From positions 124,001-188,000 of the forward strand of contig NZ_JANWGH010000002.1 in assembly GCF_024919275.1 (NCBI RefSeq): a DNA stretch of 64,000 nt. The letters are read 5' to 3'. The first letter of the stretch is position 1. Each line of letters begins with the position of its first letter. The stretch comes from Algoriphagus limi (GTDB taxonomy: Bacteria > Bacteroidota > Bacteroidia > Cytophagales > Cyclobacteriaceae). Below, piece by piece: positions 43,653 to 52,274 of this stretch. Under the pieces are notes generated by a model, which saw only the letters and a list, made by a program, of their open reading frames with translations, was not told the DNA's origin and made no database searches. The position numbers were made by a program, and so were the translations under genes.

Positions 43653-44313
43653 ATGATTTAAGTCTAGCGATCGGTGTTCTTCCTCCTTTGGTTTTTTGCT
43701 CCAAAGAAACCAAAATTTCTGTACCAAGAGGCAAAAACACATCCACTCGAGATCCAAACTTTATAAATCCAAATTCTCCGCATTGAGGAAGCGTATCACC
43801 TTCCTTTATATACCATTTGATGCGTCTTGCTAGGGCTCCGGCAATTTGTCGAACCAAGATTTTTGTACCAGATTCTGCACGAACCACCATTGTTGTTCGC
43901 TCATTTTCAGTACTGGATTTTGGATGCCAAGCCACCAAATATTTCCCTGGATGATATTTAAAAAATTCCACCACTCCTTTGATCGGAGATCGGTTTATAT
44001 GAACATTCAAAGGAGACATGAAAATGGAAACCTGAATTCGTTTTTCCTTTAAATATTCTGTCTCTTCGGTTTCTTCAATCACCACGACCTTGCCATCAGC
44101 TGGAGCAAATACAACACCTTCTTCTTGAGGAAGCGTAAAGATTGGATTTCGGAAAAACTGCAAAATCAACAAGTACAGTATTAAGCTCCCCAATATGCTG
44201 ACGTTTAACCAAAAACGGGCATCAGGATAGAAATAATACAGAAGGTAATTGCCGGCAACCAAAATGATCAACAGCCAAAACAAGAGTACGCGTCCTTCTC
44301 GGTGTATGGTCAT
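43651..44313 (-). CDS. psd: Phosphatidylserine decarboxylase family protein
   Basis: This 220-residue protein is the short, membrane-associated class. Two hydrophobic helices at ~10-30 and 35-53 precede the catalytic part: FAPADGKVVVIEE near 69, VSIFMSPLNVHINRSPIKG near 95, HPKSSTENERT near 130, and the self-cleavage site FGS with G187-S188 that gives the pyruvoyl cofactor. It makes phosphatidylethanolamine from phosphatidylserine at the inner membrane. It belongs functionally with cdsA, but gdhA and a terminator lie between them here. No close promoter motif is certain. Confidence 0.93.
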   Translation of the reverse strand: MTIHREGRVLLFWLLIILVAGNYLLYYFYPDARFWLNVSILGSLILYLLILQFFRNPIFTLPQEEGVVFAPADGKVVVIEETEETEYLKEKRIQVSIFMSPLNVHINRSPIKGVVEFFKYHPGKYLVAWHPKSSTENERTTMVVRAESGTKILVRQIAGALARRIKWYIKEGDTLPQCGEFGFIKFGSRVDVFLPLGTEILVSLEQKTKGGRTPIARLKS

Positions 44314-44330
44314 ATTTTTTCAAAATAAAA

Positions 44331-44350
44331 GGCGCAGGAAGTCCTGCGCC
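44331..44350 (-). terminator. Terminator of gdhA
   Basis: A GC-rich stem GGCGCAGG / CCTGCGCC with a 4-base loop is followed on the minus strand by a T-rich tract, 35 bases past the gdhA stop and before psd. Confidence 0.85.
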
Positions 44351-44385
44351 GTAAAGATACATCATTCTGAAGATAGTTGGAATCT

Positions 44386-45663
44386 TTAAAATCCTCCTCG
44401 GAATGTATATGTCTTTGCTACCTTATCGATTGCCACAATGTAAGCTGCAATCCGCATAGGAACATCATATTTTTTTGAAGCTTCATATACATGTTCAAAC
44501 GCATCCTTCATAATCCGATCAGAACGTCTGTTTACACGGTCAGCAGTCCATTTATATCCTAGACGGTTTTGAACCCATTCGAAGTAAGAAACCGTAACTC
44601 CACCGGCATTCGCCAAAATATCAGGTACAGCCATGATTCCTTTTTCATTAATAATCGCATCCGCCTTAGCAGAAGTAGGTCCGTTAGCACCTTCAACAAT
44701 CAATTTTGCCTTGATTTGATCCACGTTTTTCGCAGTAATCACATCCTCCACAGCAGCTGGAACCAACACATCTACATCCAAGGTCAAAAGATCCATTGGA
44801 TCTTCCAGTTTATCTCCACCTTTGAATCCTTCTAAATGACCTCCATTTGAATCACGGAATTCAATCGCTTTCACGATATCAATCCCCTTTTCATCATAAA
44901 ATGCGCCAGTATGATCAGATATAGCTACTACCTTCAAGCCTCTCTCTTCCAATAATCGAGCAGCCCAAGAACCTACGTTTCCGAATCCCTGAACGGCACA
45001 AGTAGCCTGGAAAGGATTGATTTTCAATTTTTGCATGGCTGCCAAAGCCGACACCATTACACCACGTCCAGTCGCTTCAGTTCGACCCAATGAACCTCCC
45101 AAAACAAGAGGCTTACCTGTTACTACAGAGTTTACGGTCATACCGTGAGCCTTGGAGTATTCGTCCATCAACCAGGCCATTTCTCTTGGCCCTGTACCCA
45201 TATCTGGAGCAGGAATATCCTTATCCGGACCAAAAACATCAATCATGGCCATGGTATAGGCACGCATTAAGCGTTCAATTTCTCCTTTTGACATTTCTCG
45301 AGGATTGCAGCGAACCCCTCCTTTACCACCTCCATAAGGAATATCCACTACCGCACACTTCCAGGTCATCCAGGCAGCAAGTGCTTTTACTTCATCCAGA
45401 TGTACATCCGGAGCAAAGCGGATTCCCCCTTTTGCAGGTCCCAGGATATTGGAGTGAACCACACGCATTCCTTCGAAAACCTGAATTTTCCCATTATCCA
45501 TAGTGATGGGAAGGGAAACAATTACCTGTCGGGCGGGATTTTTTAAGACATTGTAAACTTCATCGGAAAGACCAAGCTTTTCAGCAGCGATGTTGAATCT
45601 TTCCATCATTGACTCCAAAGGATTCTCTCTATCCTTAATTGGAGCCGGTTCAATGTAAGCCAT
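44386..45663 (-). CDS. gdhA: Glutamate dehydrogenase (Glu/Leu/Phe/Val family)
   Basis: The 425-residue enzyme has the substrate/catalytic loop GPAKGGIRFAPDVHLDEVKALAAWMTWK-type region around residue 78 and the catalytic lysine in PYGGGKGGVRCNP near 112. The NAD(P) Rossmann motif VQGFGNVGSWAARLL lies near 220 and PAAVEDVIT near 305. The length and ANGPTSAKAD fit hexameric glutamate dehydrogenases of the NAD-type small class; coenzyme choice cannot be read with certainty. It links 2-oxoglutarate and glutamate. It has its own terminator and sits between cdsA and psd, with which it shares no pathway. Confidence 0.93.
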   Translation of the reverse strand: MAYIEPAPIKDRENPLESMMERFNIAAEKLGLSDEVYNVLKNPARQVIVSLPITMDNGKIQVFEGMRVVHSNILGPAKGGIRFAPDVHLDEVKALAAWMTWKCAVVDIPYGGGKGGVRCNPREMSKGEIERLMRAYTMAMIDVFGPDKDIPAPDMGTGPREMAWLMDEYSKAHGMTVNSVVTGKPLVLGGSLGRTEATGRGVMVSALAAMQKLKINPFQATCAVQGFGNVGSWAARLLEERGLKVVAISDHTGAFYDEKGIDIVKAIEFRDSNGGHLEGFKGGDKLEDPMDLLTLDVDVLVPAAVEDVITAKNVDQIKAKLIVEGANGPTSAKADAIINEKGIMAVPDILANAGGVTVSYFEWVQNRLGYKWTADRVNRRSDRIMKDAFEHVYEASKKYDVPMRIAAYIVAIDKVAKTYTFRGGF

Positions 45664-45735
45664 ATTGGGTTTAAATTAGAGTAGTGAAATGCAATACAAT
45701 ATTACGTAGTTTTTCAGATTAGCCCTTCCGAACGA

Positions 45736-46575
45736 TCAGAAGATTTTCAAAAAAGCAGTAATAAAAGGGGCTGACAAAAGCAAACCGTCAAACCGATCCA
45801 TAAAACCACCATGTCCAGGTAAACCATGACCTGAATCCTTGATTTCAATTGAACGCTTGAAAAGAGATTCAATCAAATCTCCATACGTACCAGCAATGAT
45901 GATAATTCCTGAAATCACCAACCATTTCCAGTCCTGAATTGACTGAAAATATCGGGCCAATAAAAATGCGACGGCAATAGCCGAGAATGCACCTCCAAGA
46001 AATCCTTCCCAAGACTTTTTGGGAGATACTCGCTCAAACAACTTCGTTTTCCCGAATTTGGTCCCCGCAAAATAGGCTCCCGTATCACTAGCCCAAAGGA
46101 TTAGCAAACAGCCTAGAATAATTTCAAAGTGATAGACTTTATCCACCGAAAACACCGCCAAATTCAATAATGAAAAGGGCACTGCAACATAAAAAATACC
46201 CAAATAAGTAAATGCTACGCCTGTAAACGGTTTTTTGTCAGTCTTTTTATAAAGCTTGATAAAGAAAGTCAAAGAGATGATCGGGAAAATGAGATAGAGG
46301 TATTCATTGGGTAATTGCTCTTTCTCAATCATGAAAGTGAGTGTGAATATCATCAGCCCCAAAAAAGTCCCAAAACTTTTCAAAGGTAACATCCCGTCCA
46401 GTCCACACAACTTATAGAACTCCATTTGTGAAAAGCCCAGAATGAAAGCAAACACTAAAAAATAGGTCCAATCTGAATAGATAATCGAAGAAATGACAAT
46501 CGCAGCTCCCACAACGGCTGTAATGGCTCGCTGGCCAAGATTGCTGTAATTGTTAATATTAAAACGAGATCTCAT
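45736..46575 (-). CDS. cdsA: Phosphatidate cytidylyltransferase
   Basis: This 279-residue integral membrane protein has about eight hydrophobic helices and the CDS signature near the C-terminus: SLFKRSIEIKDSGHGLPGHG followed by GFMDRFDGL. ASDTGAYFAGTKFGKTKL near 162 and SPKKSWEGFLGG near 185 are also family hallmarks. It makes CDP-diacylglycerol from phosphatidate and CTP at the inner membrane, the branch point to all phospholipids. Its start overlaps the end of the upstream DUF2007 gene by 17 bases, so they are cotranscribed. Confidence 0.95.
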   Translation of the reverse strand: MRSRFNINNYSNLGQRAITAVVGAAIVISSIIYSDWTYFLVFAFILGFSQMEFYKLCGLDGMLPLKSFGTFLGLMIFTLTFMIEKEQLPNEYLYLIFPIISLTFFIKLYKKTDKKPFTGVAFTYLGIFYVAVPFSLLNLAVFSVDKVYHFEIILGCLLILWASDTGAYFAGTKFGKTKLFERVSPKKSWEGFLGGAFSAIAVAFLLARYFQSIQDWKWLVISGIIIIAGTYGDLIESLFKRSIEIKDSGHGLPGHGGFMDRFDGLLLSAPFITAFLKIF

Positions 46576-46765
46576 TATTGATCAGGGTAGTGGCTCTCAA
46601 AGCATCGGTACGGTTGACATGAACCTCATATAGACCAAACACTTGATAAACCGTTTCTTTTTTATTCAAGACCACCGCGGGAATATCATTTTCTTCCAAA
46701 ACACCTTTGACGATTTCAGCTCGGATTTGCTGTGGAGTTTCAAATACTTTGATCCATTCCTTCAT
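46559..46765 (-). CDS. DUF2007 domain small protein
   Basis: The protein is 68 residues from the ATG at 46765 (MKEWIKVFETPQQIRAEIVK). A longer frame runs to 46876, but that extension lies inside the CPBP gene and has no family look. The pattern VFETPQQIRAEIVKGVLEENDIPAVVLNKKE and the C-terminal LYEVHVNRTDALRATTLI fit the DUF2007 (putative signal-transducing, ferredoxin-like fold) family, possibly a small ligand-binding or interaction module. It overlaps the CPBP gene by 26 bases and cdsA by 17, a tight unit. The role is unknown. Confidence 0.82.
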   Translation of the reverse strand: MKEWIKVFETPQQIRAEIVKGVLEENDIPAVVLNKKETVYQVFGLYEVHVNRTDALRATTLINNEISF

Positions 46766-47693
46766 ATTCGGAGGGCTTCGTTTTTTTAAAGTAATAGAAT
46801 CCTGCCGAAAGAACCAATAATCCAAGTATGGCAGCCGGATAAGATACGGTATCTGTAGACTCCAAATCAAACTCAATCAATCCCTGACTGGAAGCATAAA
46901 CCAGCAATACCGTGAAGGAATTATTGAAAATATGAGCTAAAATTGGATAAACTAAGCTTCCTGAATAAACATACAGGTAACCAAACAGAGCCCCTAAAAA
47001 CAAGCGAGGAAGGAATCCATAAAATTGCATATGGATAGCTGAAAAAATTGCTGCTGTCAACCAAATCCCCCAATGATAAGAACCAGTATATAAATGCATT
47101 TTTGGCTGAAGTACTCCTCTGAAGAACAGTTCCTCACCCAAACCCGCAAAGACTCCGATTACCAGAATTCCCATCAATAACTCTGAAATATTTTGGAAAT
47201 CGGTCAGGAACATGGTCATTTCCATCAAGTCTTTTTCCATTTCCTTCATCCAGCTTTCAAGCCCTGAAAGAGCGGAAGGAAGTTCCATTTGAGCATTTAA
47301 ATAAACCAAAAGGGCATTGAACAGCATGGCTCCAAATGTCAAGAAAACTGTGATCAGAACTTTTTTTCCTTGTGTTCTACTCAGCTGAATATCCCACCTC
47401 AAATTAGCTTTATCAATCCAATTTGAGATAATGTAACCAGCTACCATAAAACCAATTCCAGAACCTAAACCCTGAACAAAATACAAGGCCATTCGACCAT
47501 TCGGAACTGAAAAATCACCAGATAAAAGGGCAACAATATCCTCTAAACCGATCCCAAAAAGAAAAGGAACCAATCCTAATGCAATGCCCTGAAGTACAAT
47601 CAGCACCCCAAATGACACTAAAACAATGACTACCAAGGACAAAAGCCAGCTTTTGCGCTGTGCTATTTCTCGCTGAGTTTCGTAAATCTCCAT
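46740..47693 (-). CDS. CPBP family intramembrane glutamic/metalloprotease
   Basis: The protein is 317 residues from the ATG at 47693 (MEIYETQREIAQRKSWLLS). An open frame continues to 47825, but it would overlap the divergent dusB promoter and start. Six to eight membrane helices are visible. The Abi/CPBP motifs are present: GEELFFRGVL near 190 (EExxxR), FSAIHMQFYGFLPR near 225 (FxxxH) and LAHIFNNS near 265 (HxxxN/B). This is the fold of Rce1 CAAX proteases and bacteriocin-immunity-like proteins; the substrate is not known. It heads the DUF2007-cdsA unit. Confidence 0.9.
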   Translation of the reverse strand: MEIYETQREIAQRKSWLLSLVVIVLVSFGVLIVLQGIALGLVPFLFGIGLEDIVALLSGDFSVPNGRMALYFVQGLGSGIGFMVAGYIISNWIDKANLRWDIQLSRTQGKKVLITVFLTFGAMLFNALLVYLNAQMELPSALSGLESWMKEMEKDLMEMTMFLTDFQNISELLMGILVIGVFAGLGEELFFRGVLQPKMHLYTGSYHWGIWLTAAIFSAIHMQFYGFLPRLFLGALFGYLYVYSGSLVYPILAHIFNNSFTVLLVYASSQGLIEFDLESTDTVSYPAAILGLLVLSAGFYYFKKTKPSEYEGMDQSI

Positions 47694-47695
47694 AA

Positions 47696-47721
47696 TTGGC
47701 CGTAAATTTACGCCAAATTTA
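47696..47721. promoter_or_regulatory. Divergent CPBP/dusB promoter region: near-palindrome plus -7 element
   Basis: TTGGC-c-GTAAATTTAC-GCCAA (47696-47716) is a near-perfect palindrome with one extra base. The adjoining 47714-47721 reads TAAATTTG on the minus strand, matching TAnnTTTG, 20 bases before the CPBP start. An operator or a leader hairpin is possible. Confidence 0.35.
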
Positions 47722-47730
47722 GAATAAGCA

Positions 47731-48720
47731 GTGGTAAAGATAGGAAAGTTAGAGCTGGGAGAATTCCCTTTGTTACTGGCACCCATGGAAGATGTCAGCG
47801 ATCCCCCATTCCGTGCGGTTTGCAAGGAAAACGGCGCTGATTTGATGTATACTGAATTTATCAGTTCGGAAGGACTTATCCGTGATGCCGCGAAAAGCGT
47901 CCAAAAGCTGGATATTTTTGAATATGAGCGTCCTATCGGAATTCAGATTTTCGGAAATGAAATTGAGTCCATGAGGGAAGCTGCAGAGATTGCGGAGGCC
48001 GCAGGACCTGATATTTTGGATATCAATTACGGCTGTCCGGTACACAAAGTAGCCTGTAAAGGTGCGGGGGCGGGAATTCTTCTAGACATCGACAAAATGG
48101 TATCCATGACAGCCGAAATCGTAAAAGCTGTCAAAATTCCTGTAACTGTAAAAACACGACTAGGCTGGAACCATGAAACCATCCGTATCGTCGAAGTGGC
48201 AGAACGGCTTCAAGATGTAGGAATCCAAGCTATTTCAATTCATGCCCGCACCCGTCAGCAAATGTACAAGGGAGAGGCAGATTGGTCCTATTTGAACCTA
48301 GTAAAGGACAATCCTCGTCTGAGCATTCCGGTTTTTGGAAATGGCGATATTGATTCTCCGGAGAAGGCAGCTGAATACAAGGCCAAATACAATGTGGATG
48401 GCATGATGATTGGCCGTGCTTCCATAGGATATCCTTGGGTTTTTAACGAAATCAAGCACTACCTGCAAACCGGTGAAAAACTCCCACAGCCAGATTTAGC
48501 AGAGCGCCTTAATGTGGCCAAAAAACATCTGGATTTCTCTGTTAAATGGAAAGGTGAAAAACTTGGAATCCTTGAAATGCGAAGACATTACACCAATTAT
48601 TTCCGAGGTATGCCCAACTTCAAAAGCTATCGAACTGAGATGGTAACTGCTGAATCCTATGAGGAAGTTTGTGAGATTCTAGATAAGGTTGGTGAAGTTT
48701 ACGCTGATTACGTTTTCTAG
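47731..48720 (+). CDS. dusB: tRNA-dihydrouridine synthase (DusB-type)
   Basis: This 329-residue FMN enzyme starts at a GTG. A stop codon lies two codons upstream in frame and the next ATG falls inside the conserved PMEDVSDPPFR, so the GTG is effectively forced. Motifs are LLLAPMEDVSDPPFR at 14-28, DINYGCPVHKVACKGAGAG with catalytic C102, VTVKTRLGWN near 145, ISIHARTRQQMYKGEADW near 172 and GMMIGRASIGYPW near 227. It reduces uridine in the tRNA D-loop. It is divergent from the CPBP gene, with 37 bases between the starts. Confidence 0.94.
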   Translation: MVKIGKLELGEFPLLLAPMEDVSDPPFRAVCKENGADLMYTEFISSEGLIRDAAKSVQKLDIFEYERPIGIQIFGNEIESMREAAEIAEAAGPDILDINYGCPVHKVACKGAGAGILLDIDKMVSMTAEIVKAVKIPVTVKTRLGWNHETIRIVEVAERLQDVGIQAISIHARTRQQMYKGEADWSYLNLVKDNPRLSIPVFGNGDIDSPEKAAEYKAKYNVDGMMIGRASIGYPWVFNEIKHYLQTGEKLPQPDLAERLNVAKKHLDFSVKWKGEKLGILEMRRHYTNYFRGMPNFKSYRTEMVTAESYEEVCEILDKVGEVYADYVF

Positions 48721-48813
48721 GAATTTCCAATCTATTTTGTCCAATCTTGTAATTTTCTCAAACAATTCCTGAATGGAATTGCTTCTTTTCCGGTAGAATA
48801 GTTCATCCTTTCC

Positions 48814-49731
48814 ATGTCCGATCACTCTTCTGAAAACACGTTAACAAACTGGGGATTCCTCATCGTATTGGCTTTGGTCTGGGGAAGCTCTTTTATTTTG
48901 ATCAAAAGAGGGCTGGAAATTTTCTCTCCGGGAGAATTAGGCGCTTTTCGTATAGTAGCTGCCGCTAGTTTTTTATTACCGATTTCGCTGCCGGGAGTGC
49001 GTCGTTTGAATAGCACTCAGATTCAGAATTTGATTCTGGTTGGGCTAGTAGGGAGTTTTATTCCAGCTTTTCTTTTTGCAAAAGCCCAAACTCAACTGAG
49101 CAGTTCTTTGACTGGGGTTTTGAATGCCTTGACTCCTTTGTTTGTTGTTTTGGTTGGTGCTATTTTTTTCAAATCCAAAATTACCCGACAAAATGCCCTT
49201 GGTTTAGCAATCGCCTTTATTGGAGTTACCGTTTTGGTTTTGGTTAAAGAAGGAAGCGGATTTGGAGCCTTCAGCGAAATAAATGCATATGCTTTTTTTG
49301 TGATCCTGGCCTGTACTTGTTATGGGTTTAACCTCAATTTGATCAAATATCGATTCGTCACCCTTCGGCCTGTAGAAATTACAGCCATTTCACTTTTGCT
49401 GGTATTACCTGTTGCCCTGATTTATTTAATGGCTGGAACCCAATTCGCCTACAAACTCTCCTCTGTTGATGGAGCATGGCGGGCACTCGGTTACGTGGCT
49501 ATTTTGGGGATTGTAGGCACTGCCCTAGCATTGATAATTTTCAATATGATGGTCAAAACCGCTAGTCCTGTTTTTGCCAGTTCGGTAACTTATCTAATTC
49601 CTATAGTGGCCATACTTTGGGGAGTTTGGGATGGAGAAGTTTTGCTTTTAGGACACTATTTAGGATTTGCAGCCGTGATTTTGGGAGTATGGATTGGGAA
49701 TCGTAAAAAGGTCAATCGACCGAGTAATTAA
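48814..49731 (+). CDS. DMT-superfamily EamA transporter
   Basis: The 305-residue inner-membrane protein has ten hydrophobic helices in two EamA repeats. The first includes FLIVLALVWGSSFILIKRGL and the family-typical TGVLNALTPLFVVLVGAIFF near 95. The second includes TASPVFASSVTYLIPIVAIL near 250 and ends GFAAVILGVWIGNR. Such proteins export or import small metabolites such as amino acids or nucleotide sugars, and the substrate cannot be told. The stop overlaps that of the convergent DUF3810 gene by two bases. Confidence 0.92.
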   Translation: MSDHSSENTLTNWGFLIVLALVWGSSFILIKRGLEIFSPGELGAFRIVAAASFLLPISLPGVRRLNSTQIQNLILVGLVGSFIPAFLFAKAQTQLSSSLTGVLNALTPLFVVLVGAIFFKSKITRQNALGLAIAFIGVTVLVLVKEGSGFGAFSEINAYAFFVILACTCYGFNLNLIKYRFVTLRPVEITAISLLLVLPVALIYLMAGTQFAYKLSSVDGAWRALGYVAILGIVGTALALIIFNMMVKTASPVFASSVTYLIPIVAILWGVWDGEVLLLGHYLGFAAVILGVWIGNRKKVNRPSN

Positions 49732-50798
49732 TTACCGGCTTTTTGTTTCCAGGCGTATACCAACATAGGCAACTGCTGATAGCTCAAAACCCCCGCTTTT
49801 ACACCCTGAGATTTTAAGAATAAATCATTTGTTTTTCGGCTCAATTCGATGGAAAAAGGAGGGTATTGCGCATTTCTGTCTTGAATAGAGCGAATATCCT
49901 GAAGTACCCCTCGATCTAATTTTTCTAACCAAACTCTATATCCATCAGGGTCCATCCGATAATAATCCCGAGCCTGATACAAGAACAATCGCAAATAAGC
50001 AGTGTACTTTAGTAAAGGATCCGAAGAACGCGTACCAACAACCCAAGCCACAAAATTCGCCTCTCCTTCATCTGTGACCCCAAAACTATGAGCCATTTCA
50101 TGAGCAATTGTAAAAGGTTGCTCTAGGGGGTGCAAAGTCGGATCGATGTAGCTCTCACCTGTGTAAGGAAAATAGATTCCTAGAATTCCCATTTTCCGCA
50201 TAAAGCCTGGGGGTGGGAACATCCGAGTTCGGGGATTCCCGAAATATTCAAGCTTCACCAATTCTAAATTTTGAGAAAGGTTTTTCCTTACTTGACTTTC
50301 CAAACTTCTATAATCGACGATTTCTTCTATCGCCGAAGTATCAGCTTTTATTTTCTTTCGCAAGCTGACTAATTGATGATGGCTCTCCTCAATTTCATGT
50401 TCCAGTTGCTCCAAATTCAAAGGCTTTACTTCAATCCCTAATTGCTGAATGATGAATGTTCGCTGATAATTAAAACCCCAGAGAATCAAAAAAAAGAAAA
50501 TCAATGCACCCGAAAAATTGAGAAGCGATCGAAGACTAAAAATCCATCTCGGCTTTCCCTTTGGGATTTGGACCAATTTTCTAAGAAACCATAGAAATAG
50601 AAATCCAATCAGAAGGATAAATAAAAAGACGCTGGGAAAAGGCAAATTCCCCAGCGTCTTATCAAATGCTTGTCGAATAAATAAAAATAATCCTCGAGAA
50701 TAATAGTGCTCAGTCCATTCAGGAGAATTAGACGCAACCCAACGAAAACCAAGGGAAGCTACTCCTAACAGTGCCCAAGCCCATTTTTTTATTCCCAT
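49728..50798 (-). CDS. DUF3810 membrane protein with HExxH-like zinc motif
   Basis: The 356-residue protein has three N-terminal hydrophobic helices (up to about residue 110) and a large soluble C-terminal part. TIAHEMAHSFGVTDEGEANF near residue 233 is a gluzincin-like HExxH...E site, so a zinc peptidase activity is likely though unproven for the family. LGIYFPYTGESYIDPTL just before is family-typical. It follows the NifU-type gene by nine bases on the same strand and probably shares its transcript. The catalytic part should face the periplasm, but topology is inferred. Confidence 0.88.
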   Translation of the reverse strand: MGIKKWAWALLGVASLGFRWVASNSPEWTEHYYSRGLFLFIRQAFDKTLGNLPFPSVFLFILLIGFLFLWFLRKLVQIPKGKPRWIFSLRSLLNFSGALIFFFLILWGFNYQRTFIIQQLGIEVKPLNLEQLEHEIEESHHQLVSLRKKIKADTSAIEEIVDYRSLESQVRKNLSQNLELVKLEYFGNPRTRMFPPPGFMRKMGILGIYFPYTGESYIDPTLHPLEQPFTIAHEMAHSFGVTDEGEANFVAWVVGTRSSDPLLKYTAYLRLFLYQARDYYRMDPDGYRVWLEKLDRGVLQDIRSIQDRNAQYPPFSIELSRKTNDLFLKSQGVKAGVLSYQQLPMLVYAWKQKAGN

Positions 50799-50807
50799 TT
50801 AATAAAA

Positions 50808-51422
50808 TTAGATACCTTCTGCCTCTACTTCCTTCACTTCAGGAAGCATACGGGTCAGAAGATTTTGAATTCCCGCCTTTAGTGTGATAGTACTGGAAGG
50901 GCAACCTGAACAAGAACCTTGAAGCAATACCTTCACTACTCCATCTTGAAATGAGTGAAATACAATCGCTCCGCCGTCTTGTTCTACAGCAGGACGAATA
51001 TATTCATCGAGAATACCCTTGATTTTTTTGACGATTTCAGAGTCATTTTCATCAAACAACGGATCTTTATCGAATTCTGCCTGAACAGGTTTTTTACCAG
51101 CTTCTAGATAGGATTTAATATGATCCCGAATGATCGTTTGAATTTCAGGCCATTCTACAGATTCTGATTTAGTCACTGTCACAAAATTGGAGGCGATAAA
51201 AACCCGCTCAACAGCAGCAAAATTGAACAATTCCTGAGCAAGCGGACTGTTAGTTACCTGTTCTGCGGATGGATAATCAAAACTCAAGCCGTCATCCACC
51301 AACATGAAATTGGCCACAAACTTTAAAGAATTTGGATTTGGATTTGCCTCCATATACAGATGGACAGGCCTTGACTGGGCTTTTAGCATAGGATTCTGAT
51401 TTTTTTGTAAAGTTAAACCCAT
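50808..51422 (-). CDS. NifU-family iron-sulfur scaffold/carrier protein (Nfu type)
   Basis: The protein is 204 residues from the ATG at 51422. An ATG at 51389 gives 193 residues and may be the true start, because family members begin close to the RPVHLYMEANPNPNSLKF segment. The N-terminal part is the Nfu N-domain (~15-110). The C-terminal NifU domain has the 4Fe-4S-binding CSGCPSSTITLK near residue 172. It carries Fe-S clusters to apoproteins in the cytoplasm. DUF3810 follows by nine bases, with no obvious functional link. Confidence 0.93.
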   Translation of the reverse strand: MGLTLQKNQNPMLKAQSRPVHLYMEANPNPNSLKFVANFMLVDDGLSFDYPSAEQVTNSPLAQELFNFAAVERVFIASNFVTVTKSESVEWPEIQTIIRDHIKSYLEAGKKPVQAEFDKDPLFDENDSEIVKKIKGILDEYIRPAVEQDGGAIVFHSFQDGVVKVLLQGSCSGCPSSTITLKAGIQNLLTRMLPEVKEVEAEGI

Positions 51423-51457
51423 TCTATGGGGATAAGTTCCAAAATCTTTGATTCTAT

Positions 51458-52192
51458 TTATTTAAAAGGCTCTCCAGTCGCAGCATACCAAATTCCTCCA
51501 TACAAATGCTTCAAGAAATCAGGATCTTCATAAGCAGACTCCACATGTCCTAATGCTGTGTAGAACACTCTTCCTCCATCAAATTCATGATACCAAGCCA
51601 TAGGATGCTTTTCACCCATTGGCTTTGCAGGTGAATAGGTGGATTCGTCAGCATTGACCAGGACTTTAATGTTTGGATTGATATCTCTGAATTCATACAA
51701 TTCATCTGTCCAAAGCCAGTTTTTAGGGAGATGCCAAGTTGATGGATGATCTGAATCTACTACTTCCAATCGAAGGGTTTGCTGCCTTGGATGGGCCAAG
51801 AAATAAGCTCCCATCATTTGATTATACCATGGCCACTGGTACTCCGTATCTGTAGCGGCGTGGACACCAACCACCCCTTTTCCACTTCGGACAAATCGCT
51901 GAAAAGCGGCTTTTTGTTCATCATTGAAAATCGTTCCTGTGGTGCTCAGCAGGATGATCACATCAAACTTCTCTAAATTCTCATCGGTGAAATAGGCAGC
52001 GTCTTCCGTTGCGTGAACAGAAAAAACATTGGATCGCCCAAGGTTTTGAATCGCCACAACCCCAACCGGAACAGATTGGTGGCGAAATCCAGCAGTTTTG
52101 CTGAAAACCAAAGCTCGGAATTGTTGGGCTTCAGCAAATGAAAATCCAATAAGGAAAATTAAAATGGCAAGGATTGAAAATCTGATTTTCAT
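51458..52192 (-). CDS. ThuA-like protein, exported
   Basis: The protein is 244 residues from the ATG at 52192, where a clean signal peptide begins (MKIRFSILAILIFLIGFSFAEAQ). Nine extra in-frame codons upstream would spoil it. The body is ThuA (class I glutamine amidotransferase-like fold): RALVFSKTAGFRHQSVPVG near residue 27, VIILLSTTGTIFNDEQKAAF near 75, GVVGVHAATDTEYQWPWYNQMMG-type region near 105, and GGRVFYTALGHVESAYEDP near 212. ThuA proteins are tied to trehalose/sugar use in rhizobia and are common in Bacteroidota secretomes. The reaction here is unknown. It is monocistronic. Confidence 0.9.
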   Translation of the reverse strand: MKIRFSILAILIFLIGFSFAEAQQFRALVFSKTAGFRHQSVPVGVVAIQNLGRSNVFSVHATEDAAYFTDENLEKFDVIILLSTTGTIFNDEQKAAFQRFVRSGKGVVGVHAATDTEYQWPWYNQMMGAYFLAHPRQQTLRLEVVDSDHPSTWHLPKNWLWTDELYEFRDINPNIKVLVNADESTYSPAKPMGEKHPMAWYHEFDGGRVFYTALGHVESAYEDPDFLKHLYGGIWYAATGEPFK

Positions 52193-52274
52193 AGGTTTTT
52201 TGGGTTTGATTTTTCCCAAAATACAAAATCAACAATTCAATTCAGCGAAATTTTGACAATTGGCAAAAAGGCAA

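Noticed and set aside
47694-47825. 44-codon N-terminal extension of the CPBP protease gene
   Set aside because: It would overlap the dusB start and the shared promoter. The ATG at 47693 places the first membrane helix correctly.
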